In this document: piece by piece, positions 25,755 to 34,964 of the stretch
How positions within the stretch are numbered: position 1 is the stretch's first letter
Layout: every line of letters begins with the position of its first letter
DNA from: Verrucomicrobiia bacterium
Lineage (GTDB): Bacteria > Verrucomicrobiota > Verrucomicrobiia > Limisphaerales > UBA11358
Length of the DNA stretch: 60,133 nt
Assembly: GCA_025451535.1 (NCBI GenBank)
Contig: JANWKE010000011.1
Location: 1-60,133, forward strand
Direction of reading: 5' to 3'
Notes under the pieces: model-generated
Seen by the model: only the letters and a program-made list of their open reading frames with translations
Databases searched by the model: none
What the model was told of the DNA's origin: nothing
Program-made: the position numbers and the translations under genes

Positions 25755-27142
25755 TTGTCCCTCGTTTCCAGCTGTTGTTCTGGGTGGCCGCAGTGGTACT
25801 GCCATTCGCCCTCCTGGCAGCGGTATCGCCGCTGACAACGGGTGTCTCCCTGTTGTGCATCGGCGGACTGATGATGATAACGCTGGCCGATGCCATCATG
25901 GCGCGCAAGAGCCTCACGGGTGTCGGGGTGGAATTGCCTGCCGTCACGCGCATGTCGAAGGATCGTGAGGCCAAATTGGAATTGCGCATCCGCAACGAAC
26001 GGCAGCGGCAAAAGAGCTTGCGGGTCGCCCTGGCCTGGCCGCGGGAAATCCGGACTGCTACCGAATCGCTGGACGCCCGGTTGCCGGCTCAAAGTGAATG
26101 GTCACGGCTGACCTGGCCCTGCACCCCGCTCAAACGCGGCAATTACCGGTTTGATTCGGCCTACGTGGAAGGCAGTTCGCCCTTTGGTTTCTGGGCGGTG
26201 CGCAAAACCGTGCCGGTACGGTCGGAAATCCGCGTTTATCCCAACCTGCTCAACGAGCGGAAGAGTGTCGCGGCGCTGTTCCTGAACCGGGGCGCCTTTG
26301 GCGTGCATGCACAACGACAGGTCGGCAAAGGCCGCGATTTCGAAAAACTCCGCGAATATATCCCCGGCGATGACTATAACGAGATTCATTGGAAGGCAAC
26401 CGCCCGCCGGGGAAAACCCATCACGAAAGTCTTTCAAATTGAGAAGACGCAGGAAGTGTACGTGATTCTGGACGCTACCCGTTTGAGCGCCCGCGCAACC
26501 GGTCGGGGGTCGAGCGCCGAGGGTCGAGCGCCGGACAGTCGGTCTTTAACCCCGACGCTCGACGCGGGACCCTCGACCACGACGCTGGAACGTTTCGTGA
26601 CCGCTGCGCTGGTTCTTGGGTTGGCAGCGGAGCGACAGGGCGATTTGTTCGGTCTGCTGACCTTCACGGACAAGGTGGAAAAGTTTGTGCGCGCCAAAAA
26701 CGGCAAGAACCATTATGGCGCCTGTCGCGACGCGCTTTATACGCTGGAACCGAAAATCACCACGCCGGATTTTGACGAAGTGTGCACATTCAACAGGCTG
26801 CGGCTGCGCCGCCGCGCGCTGCTGGTGTTCCTGACCGCGCTGGATGACCCGGCGCTGGCAGAAAGCTTCGTCCGCAACCTGGATTTGATCCGGCGGCAGC
26901 ACCTGGTGCTGGTGAATATGCTGCAAATGCCGGGCGTGAAACCGCTCTTCACGGACCCCGCCCTGGCCGGGCTGGATGATTTGTATGGGCAGCTCGGCGG
27001 CCACCTGCAGTGGCAGAAAATGCGCGAGTTGCAAAAGGTCCTGCAGCGATGCGGGGTCCAATTTTCATTGCTCAACAACGAACGTTTGAGCGCCGAGCTG
27101 GTGTCGCAATACCTGAACGTGAAACAGAGGCAGTTACTGTGA
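25751..27142 (+). CDS. DUF58 (VWA-like) membrane protein
   Basis: 463 residues. Two N-terminal hydrophobic segments are followed by a beta-rich region and the DUF58 core (GRDFEKLREYIPGDDYNEIHWKATAR split over residues 198-224, with the conserved R-x-Y-x-x-G-D-D and H-W-K). The VWA-like part starts at VYVILDATRLS, where the metal-binding DxSxS motif is not intact (D-A-T-R). About 25 residues at roughly 252-276 are encoded by a palindromic repeat (26505-26578) with a reading frame that stays open; this sits where family members have a short loop, so it looks like an insertion. Expected partner of the MoxR ATPase. Overlaps its neighbours by 4 bases on both sides. Confidence 0.85.
   Translation: MIVPRFQLLFWVAAVVLPFALLAAVSPLTTGVSLLCIGGLMMITLADAIMARKSLTGVGVELPAVTRMSKDREAKLELRIRNERQRQKSLRVALAWPREIRTATESLDARLPAQSEWSRLTWPCTPLKRGNYRFDSAYVEGSSPFGFWAVRKTVPVRSEIRVYPNLLNERKSVAALFLNRGAFGVHAQRQVGKGRDFEKLREYIPGDDYNEIHWKATARRGKPITKVFQIEKTQEVYVILDATRLSARATGRGSSAEGRAPDSRSLTPTLDAGPSTTTLERFVTAALVLGLAAERQGDLFGLLTFTDKVEKFVRAKNGKNHYGACRDALYTLEPKITTPDFDEVCTFNRLRLRRRALLVFLTALDDPALAESFVRNLDLIRRQHLVLVNMLQMPGVKPLFTDPALAGLDDLYGQLGGHLQWQKMRELQKVLQRCGVQFSLLNNERLSAELVSQYLNVKQRQLL
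26505..26578. repeat. Palindromic 7-base-word array inside the DUF58 gene
   Basis: The 14-base unit GGGTCGAGCGCCGA (26507) is followed by GGGTCGAGCGCCGG (26521). After a 20-base centre, words GACGCTC, GACGCGG, GACCCTC run in the inverse sense (about 26553-26578). The array length is compatible with the frame and adds a Ser/Arg/Pro-rich segment to the protein. Confidence 0.75.
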
Positions 27143-28140
27143 TAGTTGATTTGCAGCGTTTCCTCGCCGGTGAACGGCCGTTCTGGACCGAATTCGAGAA
27201 GATGCTTGATCGGTTGGAAGCGGAGCCGGAACTGCGGATGACATTGCCGCAATTACAGCTTTTCCACCACCTTTACGAACGTACCGCCGCCGATCTGGCA
27301 AAGATCACCACGCTTTCCTCGGAACCGGAAACCCGGCGGTATCTGGAAAATCTGGTGGCCCGCGCCTATGGCGAAATTCATGAAACGCGTGAGAAACAGC
27401 GCCGGTTCTTTCCGTTGAAATGGTTTTCCCAGACGCTGCCGCAAACCTTTCGCCGCCATGTCCGGGCCTTTTATCTGTCCGTGGCCATCACGCTGGTGGG
27501 CTGTGCCTTTGGCGGACTGGCCATCGCCTTCGACCCGGACGCCAAACCGGTGCTGATGCCTTTTTCCCACCTGCTCGCAGACCCGGCCAAACGCGTGGCC
27601 GAAGAGGAAAAGGCAACGCACGACCGGTTGGCGGGTTTCAAAACCACATTTTCGGTGGAGCTGATGACCCACAACACCAAGGTTTCCATCTTCACGCTGG
27701 CGCTCGGGATGACGTGGGGCGTCGGCACCATCATCATGTTGTTTTACAACGGGGTGATTCTCGGCGCCGTGGCAGTGGATTACATCCACGCGGGGCAAAC
27801 GAAATTCCTGCTTGGCTGGCTCATGCCCCACGGCGTGGTGGAAATCCCGGCCATTCTCATTGCCGGCCAAGCCGGTCTGCTGCTGGCGCTGGCGCTTATC
27901 GGCCGGGGCAGCCGCGTTCCGCTCAAAACGCGGTTGCGCGAAATTTCCGGCGACATTGTCACGTTAATTTTTGGCGTCGGCGTGTTACTGGTCTGGGCCG
28001 GGTTTATCGAAGCGTTCCTCTCCCAGTATCACGAACCCGTCATCCCCTACGAGGCCAAAATTGCCTTTGGCGCCATTGAACTGATCCTGCTGTCTCTGTT
28101 CCTGGCAAAATCGGGAACCGGTAAAAAACCGGAATCATAA
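27139..28140 (+). CDS. SpoIIM-like (stage II sporulation protein M family) membrane protein
   Basis: 333 residues from GTG 27139, which overlaps the DUF58 stop by 4 bases (GTGA); an ATG at 27010 would overlap DUF58 by over 130 bases and is less likely. A helical N-terminal domain of about 110 residues precedes five or more membrane spans (AFYLSVAITLVGCAFGGLAIAF, TLALGMTWGVGTIIMLFYNG, GVVEIPAILIAGQAGLLLAL). The block NTKVSIFTLALGMTWGVGT and HGVVEIPAILIAG is diagnostic for the family. In Bacillus SpoIIM takes part in peptidoglycan remodelling; in non-sporulating phyla the family regularly travels with RDD and MoxR/DUF58 genes and its role is unknown. Confidence 0.85.
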   Translation: MIVDLQRFLAGERPFWTEFEKMLDRLEAEPELRMTLPQLQLFHHLYERTAADLAKITTLSSEPETRRYLENLVARAYGEIHETREKQRRFFPLKWFSQTLPQTFRRHVRAFYLSVAITLVGCAFGGLAIAFDPDAKPVLMPFSHLLADPAKRVAEEEKATHDRLAGFKTTFSVELMTHNTKVSIFTLALGMTWGVGTIIMLFYNGVILGAVAVDYIHAGQTKFLLGWLMPHGVVEIPAILIAGQAGLLLALALIGRGSRVPLKTRLREISGDIVTLIFGVGVLLVWAGFIEAFLSQYHEPVIPYEAKIAFGAIELILLSLFLAKSGTGKKPES

Positions 28141-28150
28141 ACTGGCACCG

Positions 28151-28939
28151 ATGAAAACCAGCACTCTGTTCATCCGCACTCCGGAAGGAATCGTCTTTTC
28201 CCAATTGCTCGCCGGCCCGGTGACGCGATTCTTTGCTTGGTTCATTGACCAGCTTTGCATCAGCGCCGCCATGTTCATCCTGGGAATCGCCCTGGATTTG
28301 CTCGAATTGATTAACTGGAACTTCGGACTGGCACTGTCCGTCATCAGTTATTTTGTCATCAGCACCGGCTACGGCATTTTTTTTGAATGGAACTGGCGCG
28401 GCCAGACCATTGGCAAGAAGTTGCTCCGCCTGCGCGTAACGGACGTGGAAGGAATGCGGCTGCAATTCAACCAGATTGTCGTGCGCAATCTGTTGCGGTT
28501 TGTGGATTCGTTGCCGGCGTTCTATTTTGTCGGCGGCCTGGCCTGCTGGTTGAATGCCAAGTGCCAGCGCCTTGGTGATATTGCGGCAAACACCGTGGTC
28601 ATCCGGAACCCGCGTGTTTCCGAGCCGGATCTCGACCAGTTGCTCGCCGGCAAATACAATTCGCTCCGGCAATATCCGCATCTGGCCGCCCGGCTGCGTC
28701 AGCGAATCTCACCGGCGGAAGCGGACATTGCCCTGCAAGCACTCTTGCGGCGCGAAGAATTCGATGAGGTGGCCCGGGTGGAATTGTTCGGCGAACTGGC
28801 TGGCCATTTCCGGGCCAGGGTTGAATTTCCGGCGGAGGCCACCGACGGTGTCGCCGACGAACAATATCTTCGCAACGTGGTGGACCTGCTTTACCGGACG
28901 CGTGGCGAGAACCGTGTTCCGGCCGGACATCCTCAATGA
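28151..28939 (+). CDS. RDD family membrane protein
   Basis: 262 residues, 10 bases after the SpoIIM-like gene. The RDD domain covers residues 18-155 with the hallmark elements GPVTRFFAWFIDQLC (R...D), EWNWRGQTIGKKLLRLRV and QRLGDIAANTVV, and three or four membrane helices. A C-terminal soluble helical part of about 100 residues follows. Unlike the RDD protein at 19440 it lacks a GYF_2 domain. Its 3' end overlaps the convergent gene by 7 bases. SpoIIM-RDD pairs are a recurring unit next to MoxR and DUF58 genes. Confidence 0.85.
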   Translation: MKTSTLFIRTPEGIVFSQLLAGPVTRFFAWFIDQLCISAAMFILGIALDLLELINWNFGLALSVISYFVISTGYGIFFEWNWRGQTIGKKLLRLRVTDVEGMRLQFNQIVVRNLLRFVDSLPAFYFVGGLACWLNAKCQRLGDIAANTVVIRNPRVSEPDLDQLLAGKYNSLRQYPHLAARLRQRISPAEADIALQALLRREEFDEVARVELFGELAGHFRARVEFPAEATDGVADEQYLRNVVDLLYRTRGENRVPAGHPQ

Positions 28940-31344
28940 AACTGCCGCACCTGCACGTCACGATAGCGGACAACGGTGTCCGCGCTGTCGCTGAACGCGC
29001 CCAGCCCAACCAGATAGCCATTCTGCGGCACCTGAATGTATCCTGGCGGAGCAGCTTTGTGAAAGACTTCCACTCCATTGACCGACGCCGTCACCCGGCC
29101 GTTCTGGAGGAGGAAGTCAAACGAATTGGTGACATCATTCAAAACGATTTGTTGGACGATCTGTTCCCGTGACCAACCGACGCCAAGACATGCGACGTCG
29201 CCTTCCACGTAATGCCGTTTGATCCGAAAGCCATACCAATTGTAGCTGCCGAAGTCGGGCACACCCATGACCAGACCCGCTTGAAAATCCTTGTTGGAGG
29301 AATGGACAACTTCGAATTGGCCATGCACTTCAAAATTGTCGCCCACCGGCACCCCGGAAAACAGCATGTGACCTTTGGACCCGTACTCCACCTCCAACGC
29401 GCCGTCGGAGAGGCGGCGCACCTTGCCAAAGCTAAAGACCCAGTCGGGGTCATGGTCGGTTTCCGGCAACCAATTCACCCATTGGCTTTGTCGCAGGTGT
29501 TGTTCGACCGTGAGCTGGGCCAGCCGGCGCTGGATGAATTCCTCCGTACGCGAGTCGGCCGTGGGAGCGGACGCCAAATCCGTATACTGTTTCAACGCCG
29601 TTGCCACTTCGCCATCGTTGCCGGCAGATTCGGCCGCTGAAATTTTCGCGCCGAGCGGGCCCGTCCGGGCGGCGACTTCGAGCGGCATCAAGGAAAGGTC
29701 CGCCCCCCAATTCCGTAAATTCTCCGGTACGGGCTGCCAGTCCAGGGCTTCCATTTGTTTGCGGGCCACGTCGTATTTCCCGGCAAAATAAGCGACGACG
29801 GCGTACGAGGTGCGCCAGCCGTTGTGCCAGGGGGATTGCGCCGGTTCGGCAATGTAACCTTCGTACATCTTCTGAAATTCCGGCCAGACGTCGGCGCGAC
29901 CGTAAATGTGCCGGCCGGCCGGCAAGTTCATTTCCGATTCCACATCCGCCACACAGTCAAAAAACTTGCGCGGCACGTCGGTATCAAAGCGCCCGGTATG
30001 GATGGCAGTCCGGCCCAGCGCCAAGAGCGCGGCTTCACTGCCATACCAGCGGGGTCGCAAGCCCCACCGCAGGTCGGACCAGGCGCGAGGGCAATCCATC
30101 TGGGCCATCAGTGTCCGGTCAAACCAGACGCGCATCTGTTCGAGATCCGAATCGCCCAAAGAGACATAAATCAGGCGGCAGGGCGCCAGCGGGAAATCAG
30201 GATGCATTTTCCACGCCAGCGTGAGGTCTTCGCGGGCCTTTGCCAGCTGCTCGCGAAAGCCCTGCCAGCCTTCTTTGGTGACGGTGTTGGCGTAGCCGCC
30301 GCCGCGCGCGCGCCAGGCTGCGCCGATTTCCCGTTCTCCATCCAGGGTCAATGCCAGCCATTGGTACGATGGCCCGGCGCGGTGGACGATTTGACAAACT
30401 GAGTCGCCGTTGCGGTAAAAGAAATTGTAAGCCCACCCGTTCGCGAAGATTTCAGCGATTTCCTGCTGGTCGGCAGGCATAAAACTGCCGTCGGTAAAAC
30501 ATTTCGTTAATAACTCCAGCGCCGCGGTATCCAGCGCCCCCGCCTGATAGGAATCGTTGTTCAATTGACTCCGGAGCCGGACCGTGGCGTAAAACTGCGG
30601 ATATGACCGCTGGGCGGCTCCGGGGTATATTGCCAGGGCGCGCTCGAAACGGTGAAGGCTGTCAAAATAGTTCAGGCTGTTGTCCGCTGCCACGGTCAAC
30701 ACCAGGGGATCGGTAAAATTCGAATTATTGGCGAGCCGGTCGCTTTCGGTCTCCAGCGAGAGCGTGTTGGTCGCCTCCGGCCCGCCGTAATTACGGTCAA
30801 TCCAGACGCGGATAAACTGCTCCACTTCGGCGTCAAGGACCGGATTACGGCGGCCGCGTTGTTCGTAACCTTCCAGCCATTGGCGAAGCCGGAATTCGCG
30901 CGCCCTTTTCTGAACGTCGCGCACCGTCAGTGTGTTGGTGGTCCACACCATGGGTTTGCTCGCCACGGCCACGCCTTCGGTACTTGACTGATTCCAATTC
31001 CGTTGCGCCCGGCTGGAATTGATGGAGGCTTGAAAACCGCGTTGAAAATTAATCGCCAGATAAAAGAAGAACGTGACGAAGAGGATGAAAAAAATTCCGA
31101 CGCCGGCAATAATCACCCAAACCACGCCCTGACCCGGACCGCTGCCCGGCGCCGACGACGGCTGTGGTGGCGGATTCACGCGGTAACCTTGCTGCAACAC
31201 CAGATCCAACGGCTGCCAGTCGGACTTGCCCTCCTCCTGAATATACTCAGCGCCGGTCAATTCGCCGGCCTGACGACGGCGGCGCAATTCGTCGAGTGCA
31301 TAAACGCCCAGGTCCTCTCCCTGACAGCGCATCCGATAGTTCAT
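28933..31344 (-). CDS. GYF_2 domain membrane protein with large C-terminal region and concanavalin-like end
   Basis: 803 residues from ATG 31344. The N-terminus is a GYF_2 domain (MRCQGEDLGVYALDELRRRR ... GKSDWQPLDLVL). A Pro-rich linker leads to one membrane helix (VVWVIIAGVGIFFILFVTFF), placing about 690 residues outside the cytoplasm. That part is helical and tetratricopeptide-like in places (a tally of tandem helices around 200-560). The last 180 residues look like a beta-sandwich of the LamG/DUF1080 type (FEVHGQFEVVHSSN, GLVMGVPDFGSYNWYGFRIK, TASVNGVEVFHKA). Convergent with the membrane cluster yet sharing the GYF_2 theme with its first gene. Function unknown. Confidence 0.7.
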   Translation of the reverse strand: MNYRMRCQGEDLGVYALDELRRRRQAGELTGAEYIQEEGKSDWQPLDLVLQQGYRVNPPPQPSSAPGSGPGQGVVWVIIAGVGIFFILFVTFFFYLAINFQRGFQASINSSRAQRNWNQSSTEGVAVASKPMVWTTNTLTVRDVQKRAREFRLRQWLEGYEQRGRRNPVLDAEVEQFIRVWIDRNYGGPEATNTLSLETESDRLANNSNFTDPLVLTVAADNSLNYFDSLHRFERALAIYPGAAQRSYPQFYATVRLRSQLNNDSYQAGALDTAALELLTKCFTDGSFMPADQQEIAEIFANGWAYNFFYRNGDSVCQIVHRAGPSYQWLALTLDGEREIGAAWRARGGGYANTVTKEGWQGFREQLAKAREDLTLAWKMHPDFPLAPCRLIYVSLGDSDLEQMRVWFDRTLMAQMDCPRAWSDLRWGLRPRWYGSEAALLALGRTAIHTGRFDTDVPRKFFDCVADVESEMNLPAGRHIYGRADVWPEFQKMYEGYIAEPAQSPWHNGWRTSYAVVAYFAGKYDVARKQMEALDWQPVPENLRNWGADLSLMPLEVAARTGPLGAKISAAESAGNDGEVATALKQYTDLASAPTADSRTEEFIQRRLAQLTVEQHLRQSQWVNWLPETDHDPDWVFSFGKVRRLSDGALEVEYGSKGHMLFSGVPVGDNFEVHGQFEVVHSSNKDFQAGLVMGVPDFGSYNWYGFRIKRHYVEGDVACLGVGWSREQIVQQIVLNDVTNSFDFLLQNGRVTASVNGVEVFHKAAPPGYIQVPQNGYLVGLGAFSDSADTVVRYRDVQVRQFH

Positions 31345-31408
31345 ACGAGTGATCCGGAATGAAAATAAAAAAAACTGAAGAATTTCGCAAGGGCGTAACC
31401 CGGCCGGG

Positions 31409-32935
31409 TCACACCCATAACTGCCGGTCCAGCGAGCGGTATTGAATGGCCTCGGAGATGTGGTCGCTGAGAACTTTTTCTGAACCGGCCAGATCCGCGA
31501 TGGTCCGCGCAACTTTCAAAATTCGATCGTAGGCGCGGGCGCTCAAATTCAAATCGGCCATTGCGCTCTTGAGCAGTTCCTTGGTTGCCTCATCCAGCTC
31601 GCAGCATTGCTTCAATTCGCGCGTCCCCATCCGCGCGTTGCAGGTGATTTTGGGCTTGTGCCGGAAACGGTCGTGCTGGCGCCGACGCGCGGCAATGACA
31701 CGTTCGCGGACTTGTGCCGAAGTTTCGCCCGTGCGGTCGCCGGCAATTTCCCGGAATTTCACCGGCGGCACCTCAACATGCAGATCAATGCGGTCGAGCA
31801 AAGGCCCGGAAATGCGGCCCAGATAATTTTGAATTTCCCGCGGTGAAGACCTTGATTCTCCGGGTATTTTGCCATCCGGCGTTGGGTTCATCGCCGCCAC
31901 CAGCATCAGTTGCGAGGGGAATGTCATCGTCCCGGCGGCACGCGAAATGGTTACGCAGCCTTCTTCCAGCGGCTGGCGCATTGTTTCCAGCACACTGCGC
32001 TTGAACTCCGGCAGTTCGTCCAGAAACAGAACGCCATTATGCGCGAGCGAAATTTCTCCCGGCGTCGGATTGATGTTGCCTCCCAGCAATCCCGCGTCGC
32101 TGGCGGTGTGATGCGGCGCGCGAAAAGGCCGCCGCGTCACCAGGGCCTGGCCTGGCGCCAGCAAGCCGACGATGCTGTGAATCTTTGTCGTTTCGAGCGC
32201 TTCGTCCAGGGTCAACGGCGGCAATATCGTCGGCAGCCGTTTGGCCAGCATGGATTTTCCCGTGCCCGGCGGGCCGATCAGTAATGCGTTGTGCCCGCCG
32301 GCAGCGGCGATTTCCAGCGCGCGTTTTACGTTTTCCTGGCCTTTGACCTCGGCAAAATCCAGTTCGTCGTCCGGCAGCTGGTCAAAAATTTTAGCGATAT
32401 CCACCTTCGCCGGCGCAATCTTGATTTCACCTTCGAGAAAACCGGCGGCTTCACGCAGGTTTTGAACCGGAATGACCTGCAAACCGGAAACCACGGCGGC
32501 TTCGGCGGCATTTTCCGCCGGCACCAGCACGCCAATTTTCCCGTCGGCCCGCGCGCGAATGGCCACCGGTAAAACGCCCTTGCAGGGACGCACCGCGCCG
32601 GTCAGGGCGAGTTCGCCAACGATGACAAAATTGTCGAGCTGGTCGGTTTCAACCTGTTCGCAGGCGGCCAGCATCCCCAGCGCAATGGGCAAATCGAAAC
32701 TTGGGCCTTCTTTTTTTACATCGGCGGGCGCGAGATTGATGGTGGTGCGGCCCATCGGGAATTTGAAGCCGGAATTGGCAAGTGCCGTGGTGACGCGGTC
32801 GCGCGATTCCTTTACCGCGGCGTCCGGCAGGCCGACAATAACAATCAGCGTGTCGCCCCAACCAGCGTTGACCTCAACTTCGACCGGATACGCCTCAATG
32901 CCATGGAGAGCCGCGGAACAGACCCTGGCTAACAT
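31409..32935 (-). CDS. comM: YifB/ComM family Mg-chelatase-like AAA+ ATPase
   Basis: 508 residues, close to the family norm. The N-terminal Lon-like S5 fold ([34 protein letters not shown]) is followed by the AAA+ core with Walker [10 protein letters not shown] (about residue 218-226) and Walker [11 protein letters not shown], the sensor segment [10 protein letters not shown], and the C-terminal [20 protein letters not shown] helix bundle. In naturally transformable bacteria ComM is a branch-migration helicase that extends integration of incoming DNA; in others the gene is widespread without proven role. The typical four-cysteine zinc loop is reduced here (CNARMG). Stands alone. Confidence 0.9.
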   Translation of the reverse strand: MLARVCSAALHGIEAYPVEVEVNAGWGDTLIVIVGLPDAAVKESRDRVTTALANSGFKFPMGRTTINLAPADVKKEGPSFDLPIALGMLAACEQVETDQLDNFVIVGELALTGAVRPCKGVLPVAIRARADGKIGVLVPAENAAEAAVVSGLQVIPVQNLREAAGFLEGEIKIAPAKVDIAKIFDQLPDDELDFAEVKGQENVKRALEIAAAGGHNALLIGPPGTGKSMLAKRLPTILPPLTLDEALETTKIHSIVGLLAPGQALVTRRPFRAPHHTASDAGLLGGNINPTPGEISLAHNGVLFLDELPEFKRSVLETMRQPLEEGCVTISRAAGTMTFPSQLMLVAAMNPTPDGKIPGESRSSPREIQNYLGRISGPLLDRIDLHVEVPPVKFREIAGDRTGETSAQVRERVIAARRRQHDRFRHKPKITCNARMGTRELKQCCELDEATKELLKSAMADLNLSARAYDRILKVARTIADLAGSEKVLSDHISEAIQYRSLDRQLWV

Positions 32936-32977
32936 GGCCCGATTATTAGCCGGAACCCGGGAACTGGGAAGGGAAAA

Positions 32978-34387
32978 TTAGGCGCTTTCGCCCGCCGGCT
33001 CGGCCTGGACGCGAACGCGGTTGAGAAGCAACACAATGACTTCGAGCACAACAAATCTCATCCCCGCGTCCCACAAAAGCATCCTCCAATGTTCCAGATT
33101 CAAATTCGGATTCTGATGAACTTGAATAATGCTCCAAATCACCATGGCGGTTGCCACGGCCAAAGTTCCCCAGCGTTGATTCACAATCAGCGTCAGCGCC
33201 GCGCAAGGAATCAGATAAAAGGGCAGCAGTGTAAAGTCAGGACCGGTAATAATATCAAGGCACGCCACAAACGCCAAAACCACTGCACTTGCCAGGATGG
33301 TGACCCAATGCGCGCGGAATTGTTCGCCCAATGAGCGCCGGTCGGCGGGCAATTCGGCGCGTTGCTCGAGAAACCACTTTTTGGTCTGGCGGTAAGTGCG
33401 CAGCCATGCCAGCGGCAGAAATTCAAAAAGCGCGCGTTTCCCGCCATCCATCGACTGAAAGAACACGCCCGCTATTTTGCAGGAAAGACGTTCCAAAACG
33501 GAGGGTTCCGATTCAGCCGCGGTATCGGTTTGGTTACCGAGCCATTGGCTTTGCAGTCGGCGCCAGCGGGCGCCAAATCGTTGCAGTCGTTTGAGGGCCG
33601 CTGGATCAAGGTCTTCCATTTCCATTTCGTCCGCAAACTGCCGGCGGACAATCCGGCCGCTGCGCAAATGATTGTGTTCCGGTCCGGGAAAAACGGCCGA
33701 CAAATCCGCACTGGCCAGATCCAGCATCTTCTCATCAAATTCGATTCCCAAAAACCGGCAAATTCGCCGGCAGGTTTCCTCGGTGTCGCCGGTTAAATCG
33801 GCATAGGTGACATGACAAAGCGGGACACCCGCCCGCTCGAGCCGGGCGGTTTGTTGAATCATTTGTTCCCGGTAAAAAATAAGCCGGCTCAGAATGCCCC
33901 GACGCCGAAAGAAACGCTCTTTGCGCCCCGCTCGGACCACGCTTCGATAAATCTCAATGGGGTCACGCCAAAGCAGGATAAAGCGGCATCCCGGATAACG
34001 CCGGACGAGCCGCCGCAAGTGCGCGCAATAGAACGGTGATTTTTCTCCAAAAAGCGACTTATCCTTGGCTTCACTGAAAACGCGATACAAATCTTCAGGC
34101 GCACGAACCCCTTCCAGCCCGCGCAGGCTGCCGCCAAAGGTCAGCCGATGACGGGAGAGCGCCTGGTTGTAAAATTCCTGTCGCTGCAGCCAATCGCGCT
34201 TGAACCGTATTCCGCAAAATGCTTCCGGGAAATCCCAGACGTCACATTCATACATCAACGCCACCTGCGGATGCTGGTTCAGCAGGGCATACAGCAACGA
34301 AGTGCCGGAACGAAGCACACCCACCACAAAAATCGGACTTGAACAAGGATGTTCCCCGTTTTTCGTCAATGGTTCTTCCTTCAGCAT
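32978..34387 (-). CDS. Sulfotransferase fused to a C-terminal membrane domain
   Basis: 469 residues. The N-terminal 280 residues form a sulfotransferase (Sulfotransfer_3 type): the 5'-phosphosulfate-binding loop FVVGVLRSGTSLL at residues 19-31 and the second binding element RFILLWRDPIEIYRSVVRAG (R-D-P, Ser/Arg) near 130. After a linker, four hydrophobic segments follow (VTILASAVVLAFVACLDIIT, LLPFYLIPCAALTLIVNQRW, LAVATAMVIWSIIQVHQNPN, MRFVVLEVIVLLLNRVR) that resemble the membrane sensor region at the start of some bacterial kinases and diguanylate cyclases. Such a fusion is unusual. Substrate unknown; a membrane or surface glycan is possible given the sugar genes nearby. Confidence 0.75.
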   Translation of the reverse strand: MLKEEPLTKNGEHPCSSPIFVVGVLRSGTSLLYALLNQHPQVALMYECDVWDFPEAFCGIRFKRDWLQRQEFYNQALSRHRLTFGGSLRGLEGVRAPEDLYRVFSEAKDKSLFGEKSPFYCAHLRRLVRRYPGCRFILLWRDPIEIYRSVVRAGRKERFFRRRGILSRLIFYREQMIQQTARLERAGVPLCHVTYADLTGDTEETCRRICRFLGIEFDEKMLDLASADLSAVFPGPEHNHLRSGRIVRRQFADEMEMEDLDPAALKRLQRFGARWRRLQSQWLGNQTDTAAESEPSVLERLSCKIAGVFFQSMDGGKRALFEFLPLAWLRTYRQTKKWFLEQRAELPADRRSLGEQFRAHWVTILASAVVLAFVACLDIITGPDFTLLPFYLIPCAALTLIVNQRWGTLAVATAMVIWSIIQVHQNPNLNLEHWRMLLWDAGMRFVVLEVIVLLLNRVRVQAEPAGESA

Positions 34388-34405
34388 AATCTTACACTAA
34401 CATTA

Positions 34406-34434
34406 ATAGTAACAATTTCCGTTTTATTTTACAA
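34406..34434 (-). promoter_or_regulatory. Possible promoter of the sulfotransferase gene
   Basis: On the minus strand TTGTAA, a 17-base spacer and TACTAT precede the start codon by about 19 bases, within a markedly AT-rich gap. Each box matches consensus in 4 of 6 positions. Confidence 0.35.
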
Positions 34435-34595
34435 TGTAAAAGTGCCGGTATGGCTTGTCCTATTAACCAGTTGATTGCGGGATCGCGGTCTGGATAATTC
34501 ACGTTTCTTATTCTATCAGCATGAGAGATGCCATCCATTGGTTTTATCGGTACGAACTTGCTGAAGCATAGGCAAAAATTGCCGTCGGGCCGGAG

Positions 34596-34964
34596 TCACA
34601 AATGATTTTGAAGCCAAAGCAACATTTGCTTCAACCAATTGAAATTAAAATAGCCACGCGCGAATCCCCAGTAAGCCAGGAATAATCCGGCAAAAACTCC
34701 CGTCCATTCCCAACAGAGCATTTTCCCTTTGCGGCCTTTGACGACGAACCTCCCCACCAACATATTCCCGGCCACGGCAATGGCCAATCCCCAAAACAAC
34801 AGACGTCGGCCGGTGGCAACGGAGGCGATTTGCCAGTCACCCCATTGCGCATGGGTCGCCGCCGGCAGACCGATGAGCAGCAACGCCAGCAACGCACAGT
34901 TCGCGGTGATGATAAAAAACCGCTGCATAGGGTGGTAACGGCGGTCTATGAGCGCCGCGACCAT
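34596..34964 (-). CDS. Small membrane protein of unknown function
   Basis: 122 residues; ATG 34964 directly follows the stop of the glycosyltransferase gene and has GAGAG 8 bases upstream, so it is likely translated from the same transcript (ATG 34928 is an alternative). Three or four hydrophobic helices are present (FFIITANCALLALLLIGLPA, RRLLFWGLAIAVAGNMLVGR, WTGVFAGLFLAYWGFARGYF), covering most of the protein. There are no charged active-site-like residues. Position behind a polyprenyl-phosphate-type glycosyltransferase hints at a role in lipid-linked sugar handling, but that is inference. Confidence 0.6.
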   Translation of the reverse strand: MVAALIDRRYHPMQRFFIITANCALLALLLIGLPAATHAQWGDWQIASVATGRRLLFWGLAIAVAGNMLVGRFVVKGRKGKMLCWEWTGVFAGLFLAYWGFARGYFNFNWLKQMLLWLQNHL

